DNA of 16,654 nucleotides from assembly GCA_003565195.1 (NCBI GenBank), contig PXCX01000328.1, positions 1-16,654 of the forward strand, given 5' to 3'. Source of the DNA: PVC group bacterium (GTDB taxonomy: Bacteria; Verrucomicrobiota; Kiritimatiellia; CAIKKV01; PXCX01). Positions within the stretch are counted from its first letter, which is position 1. The number at the start of each line of letters is the position of its first letter. Below the pieces are notes generated by a model. That model was given only the letters and a program-made list of their open reading frames with translations, had not been told where the DNA came from and searched no databases. Of this stretch, positions 14,319-16,654 are shown piece by piece. Position numbers and translations under genes: made by a program.

Positions 14319-15554
14319 CTAGTTCCCGTGCCGCTGCGATTCCCGACATGCGGCCCGCTGGATTGCCTCGGCCCCAAAACGCGCGCGCAAGACATCAACC
14401 GACTGGCTCAGGCTTTCGCGCCGCGCACGGGTTTCGTCGATCGAATCGAACAAGGTCGGTTGCCACTGACAACGCTTATCCAGGTCGGTTGCCCCGAAAC
14501 CGACCAGGCGTACCGGCTGTTGCAACGGGATGGTACGTAAAACGGCCAGGGCTTCCTCACGCAGGGTTGCATCGTCATGGCATGGTCGAGCCAACCGGCG
14601 GCGACGGGTGACCGTACGAAACCCTTTAAACCGGATTTTGACCAGCGCCGTCGAAGCATATAAGCCGCGCCGTCGCAACCGCGTACCGACCTCATCAGCC
14701 AGCCGCCCTATCACGCGCGCCACCGTTGCCGTATCCCTGCAATCGCCAGCAAAGGTGGTTTCCCTTGAAATACTTTTTTCAGGAACATGATCCCGCGCAA
14801 CATCGCGCCGGTCGTGACCTTCCGCCAGCGCCTTGAAGTGCAAGGCGGCATGTTCCCCGACAATAGCGCGCAATGCCGTTTCGGTTACCTTCTGGATATC
14901 GCTGATATTGTGTAAACCGTTGCGCTGCAACCGGTTTACCGTGGCCGGCCCCACACCCCACAACACGGCGACCGGTAACGGCGCCAGGAATTTACGGATC
15001 TCAATCGGATCGAAAGGTGTCACCACCAAACCATCCGGTTTTTCGAGTTCACTGGCCAGTTTGGCTAAAAACTTGTTGGGGGCGACTCCAACCGAGACAA
15101 CCAGACCAGTAAGGTCGCGGACCATCTGTTTCAGTCGTTGCGCGATAATGCGTCCGTCGCCAAACAGCCGTTGTGATCCGGTCACGTCAAGGAAAGCTTC
15201 ATCGATAGACAACGGTTCGACGATCGGCGTAAACTTATTGAAACAAGCAAAGACGTCCCGCGAGGCTTGCTGATAGCGCGGCATATCGGGGCGCACGAAG
15301 ACGCCGCCAGGACAGAGCCTGCCGGCCTGGATTGCCGGCATGGCGGACCGGACGCCGAACCGGCGCGCTTCATAAGACGCGGCACATACAACGCCACGGC
15401 AATCAGGTGCGGCGCCGACGATGACCGGTTTGCCGCGCCATTCCGGATGATCGCGTTGTTCGACGGCGGCGAAAAACGCGTCGAGATCGGCATGCAGTAT
15501 GGTCCGGCGGGCATGCGGCCGCTTGTCCGGCTGATCATGACCGTTGGTATTCAT
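14319..15554 (-). CDS. dinB: Y-family DNA polymerase IV
   Basis: Pol IV is a translesion polymerase that extends past damaged bases without proofreading. HADLDAFFAAVE (21-32) gives metal-binding Asp23 and the steric-gate Phe28. SIDEAFLD (116-123) gives catalytic Asp118-Glu119. SVGVAPNKFLAKLASELEKP, the GVGPATVNRL helix-hairpin-helix and a basic little-finger domain (about 250-360) follow. QPTLF near residue 368 fits the QxxLF sliding-clamp motif, followed by a FGAEAIQRA tail found in a DinB subgroup. Length (411 aa) is slightly above the E. coli enzyme. A dyad AACTG-N9-CAGTT lies 2 bp before the start codon and is a possible SOS operator. There is no clear Shine-Dalgarno. Confidence 0.95.
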   Translation of the reverse strand: MNTNGHDQPDKRPHARRTILHADLDAFFAAVEQRDHPEWRGKPVIVGAAPDCRGVVCAASYEARRFGVRSAMPAIQAGRLCPGGVFVRPDMPRYQQASRDVFACFNKFTPIVEPLSIDEAFLDVTGSQRLFGDGRIIAQRLKQMVRDLTGLVVSVGVAPNKFLAKLASELEKPDGLVVTPFDPIEIRKFLAPLPVAVLWGVGPATVNRLQRNGLHNISDIQKVTETALRAIVGEHAALHFKALAEGHDRRDVARDHVPEKSISRETTFAGDCRDTATVARVIGRLADEVGTRLRRRGLYASTALVKIRFKGFRTVTRRRRLARPCHDDATLREEALAVLRTIPLQQPVRLVGFGATDLDKRCQWQPTLFDSIDETRARRESLSQSVDVLRARFGAEAIQRAACRESQRHGN

Positions 15555-15556
15555 GG

Positions 15557-15575
15557 AACTGAACCGTAAACAGTT
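15557..15575. promoter_or_regulatory. Dyad AACTG-N9-CAGTT before dinB; possible LexA-like operator
   Basis: A perfect 5-bp dyad lies in the 30-bp gap between the YkgJ-type gene and dinB, immediately before the dinB start. The gamma-proteobacterial LexA box is CTG-N10-CAG, so this site is one base short. LexA motifs vary by phylum, so the match is suggestive only. Confidence 0.3.
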
Positions 15576-15584
15576 AATTGTGCG

Positions 15585-16130
15585 TCAATCAAAGAGAAAA
15601 TCCAGCAGATCGGGTGTTCGTCCCGTGCCCGTCTCTTCCCAGACGCGTAAACGGCGATAAAACCGTTGATCCTCGCGTTTTTCGCGGTGTCGCGCCCACA
15701 GCACCCTGTCCCAATCGGCGACCCAACCTGCTTGTGCCTGGCAGGCCGTCCAATCAGTACGTTCGACCCGCGGCCGTTGCGATGCCCCGTTAAACCGGAT
15801 CTCGTACGGGAACGTGCGGCAGGTCGAGGGGCGACCGGCATAAACACGGCATCTTCCCTGCCGGCTTAAAAACCGGCATTTACCAGCGATCCGCTTTAAC
15901 GCCATGATGCGCGCACCGTAACGGGTATAAACCCAAAGCGGACTCTCCTCATCGAATGCAACGTGGCGTGATCCGTAAAAACCCACAATCCGCGCGGGCA
16001 TTACTCCGGAAGCCTTGGCCAAACGCCGCACGTCGGCGTCGTTGACAGGCACAATCATGTCGCGGCAGCATGCAGCACAGCACCCGCAAAGGTAGCCTCG
16101 CCGGCGCCCTGTTGTTTTTTCAGCGTTCAC
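15585..16130 (-). CDS. YkgJ-type Cys-cluster protein (putative zinc/iron chelator)
   Basis: This 181-aa protein has the CxxCxxCC-family layout: an N-terminal cluster Cys15, 17, 18, 21, 22 (CGCCAACCRDM) and then Cys85 (GKCRFL), Cys94 (GRCRVY) and Cys104 (RPSTCRTFP). These are expected to bind a metal or an Fe-S cluster. The biochemical role of the family is not established. The first available start is a GTG at 16128-16130, two codons after an in-frame TGA. That GTG lies inside a heptad TCA repeat, with no ribosome site, so the true N-terminus is uncertain and may have been altered by the repeat. It is the second gene of the leftward cluster, 46 bp after the small Cys-rich gene. Confidence 0.88.
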   Translation of the reverse strand: MNAEKTTGRRRGYLCGCCAACCRDMIVPVNDADVRRLAKASGVMPARIVGFYGSRHVAFDEESPLWVYTRYGARIMALKRIAGKCRFLSRQGRCRVYAGRPSTCRTFPYEIRFNGASQRPRVERTDWTACQAQAGWVADWDRVLWARHREKREDQRFYRRLRVWEETGTGRTPDLLDFLFD

Positions 16131-16152
16131 TGCTCAGGGTTCAGGGTTTCAC
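16118..16152. repeat. Degenerate heptad tandem repeat (TGAAC-type)
   Basis: On the minus strand five units read GTGAAAC, CCTGAAC, CCTGAGC, AGTGAAC, GCTGAAA. The TCA trinucleotides on the plus strand fall at 16120, 16127, 16134, 16141 and 16149, so the period is 7, 7, 7, 8. The array covers the 5' end of the YkgJ-type gene, including its GTG start. Heptad repeats of this kind are known to occur in intergenic DNA of various environmental bacteria. Confidence 0.6.
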
Positions 16153-16176
16153 GGTTGAAGAAATCGCGTCCTGCCG

Positions 16177-16374
16177 TCACGAACGGCCGCTGCCGGTATT
16201 CAACGGCATCGGATTACATAGATTCTTGTCGGCATGCGCTACCCGTCCGCAATTGAAGCAGATAAACTGCGGATCGCGTACCAAGTCCTGAATTTCGCCA
16301 AAGGCCTCCTTGCTCGCCAGTACACACAAGTGGCCCTGATGTTCCGCTTCACAACAATCGGTCTTCTTCAGCAT
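16177..16374 (-). CDS. Small Cys-rich protein, 65 aa, probable zinc binder
   Basis: I do not know a name for it. The protein begins MLKKTDCCEAEHQGHLC and contains Cys7, 8, 17, 39, 42 and 53. FICFNCGRVA (37-46) resembles half of a zinc ribbon, and NLCNP follows. The pattern looks conserved and unlike a random frame, and I recall similar short proteins in environmental anaerobes. Three ATGs in a row lie at 16372-16380; the third is chosen because GGGAG at 16382-16386 is then 7 nt away. A longer start at 16407 would ignore that ribosome site. It heads the leftward six-gene run and has a good -10 about 65 bp upstream. Function is unknown; metal sensing or redox are guesses. Confidence 0.7.
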   Translation of the reverse strand: MLKKTDCCEAEHQGHLCVLASKEAFGEIQDLVRDPQFICFNCGRVAHADKNLCNPMPLNTGSGRS

Positions 16375-16436
16375 CATCATTCTCCCAACGTTAAAAACCA
16401 ACCCCAAACGCGGCGTCTCCGACCCGCAAAACCGGC

Positions 16437-16442
16437 ATTATA
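16437..16442 (-). promoter_or_regulatory. Perfect -10 hexamer, candidate promoter of the leftward six-gene cluster
   Basis: TATAAT reads on the minus strand at 16437-16442, about 62 bp before the small Cys-rich gene. No good -35 lies 16-18 bp upstream (best is a T-rich TGTTCT), so activity may be weak or activator-dependent. It is the only strong promoter-like element upstream of the run down to der. Confidence 0.4.
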
Positions 16443-16489
16443 GCGTTCCACATCTAAAAAGAACAGTAAAAACAGGACACTGTCATCCC

Positions 16490-16654
16490 ATGGAATAAAG
16501 GAATGATGGAAGATTGGAATAATGATAGAAGGTCAAACCCGTTATTCAGCAAGCCGGAAAACATGCAACGCAAAATTGGCGCATCACCGGAATCTGAAAA
16601 CGTAAGCATCATATTTGCACTATTTACCAACATTCCATAATTCCAGTATTCCAA
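16490..16654. repeat. Imperfect inverted repeat built from TGGAAT/ATTCCA units, cut by the window edge
   Basis: The left arm (about 16490-16520) is a run of TGGAATA, GGAATG, TGGAAG and TGGAATA units. The right arm (about 16625-16654) is ATTCCA repeated three times with 2-base spacers. The reverse complement of the right arm aligns with the left arm at about 22-24 of 30 positions. The 105-bp interior has no gene. An apparent minus-strand frame over it (16454-16654) is just a translation of the repeat. The element may continue past 16654. Confidence 0.6.

Noticed and set aside
16454..16654. 66-aa minus-strand open frame at the right edge
   Set aside because: Its MEYWNYGM and SSIIPLFHGM segments are translations of the TGGAAT/ATTCCA repeat arms; it is a repeat and not a gene.
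1..16654. tRNA, rRNA, CRISPR array, transposase or integrase
   Set aside because: No cloverleaf-like segment, regularly spaced identical repeats, or recombinase motifs were seen in any gap or frame.

Overview
The window is 16.7 kb of dense bacterial chromosome with moderate GC and standard-code stops. The chromosome-style housekeeping genes (lgt, an rluD-type pseudouridine synthase, der, dinB, nrdJ), together with a Hanks-type kinase that starts with a CxxC...CxxC zinc ribbon and a pseudo-histidine-kinase-like neighbour, suggest a free-living Gram-negative environmental bacterium. I lean towards the PVC group (Kiritimatiellota/Lentisphaerota-like), but that rests on remembered domain style and not on a search. 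No phage, plasmid, CRISPR, tRNA or rRNA signal is visible.

Layout. (1) 1-278, minus: the 5' end of a gene that runs off the left edge. (2) 279-714: a 436-bp divergent control region with a promoter for each flanking gene, a duplicated 14-bp element, and two NrdR-box-like sites 42 bp apart around the nrdJ promoter. (3) 715-3645, plus: a class II (B12-dependent) ribonucleotide reductase, nrdJ, intact over 976 codons except for one in-frame TGA at 1942-1944, twelve codons before the thiyl-radical cysteine. (4) 5338-3628, minus: lgt and an overlapping RluA-family pseudouridine synthase, meeting nrdJ tail to tail with an 18-bp overlap. (5) 5521-10152, plus: a three-gene signalling cluster made of a membrane Ser/Thr kinase, a stand-alone receiver, and a 619-aa protein ending in a histidine-kinase dimerisation-like domain whose phospho-acceptor His is Gln. 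(6) 16374-10158, minus: a six-gene run with gaps of 30-48 bp (small Cys-rich protein, YkgJ-type Cys-cluster protein, dinB, FAD-linked oxidase, polyol-type dehydrogenase, der), probably led by a promoter with a perfect TATAAT. (7) The right edge carries an imperfect inverted repeat made of TGGAAT/ATTCCA units.

Two regions deserve attention. The first is nrdJ with its in-frame UGA under what looks like NrdR control. Candidate explanations are programmed readthrough, selenocysteine, a genuine break, or a base-call error; I found no convincing SECIS hairpin. The second is the kinase/receiver/pseudo-kinase cluster, which has a complete phospho-acceptor receiver but no catalytic histidine kinase beside it.
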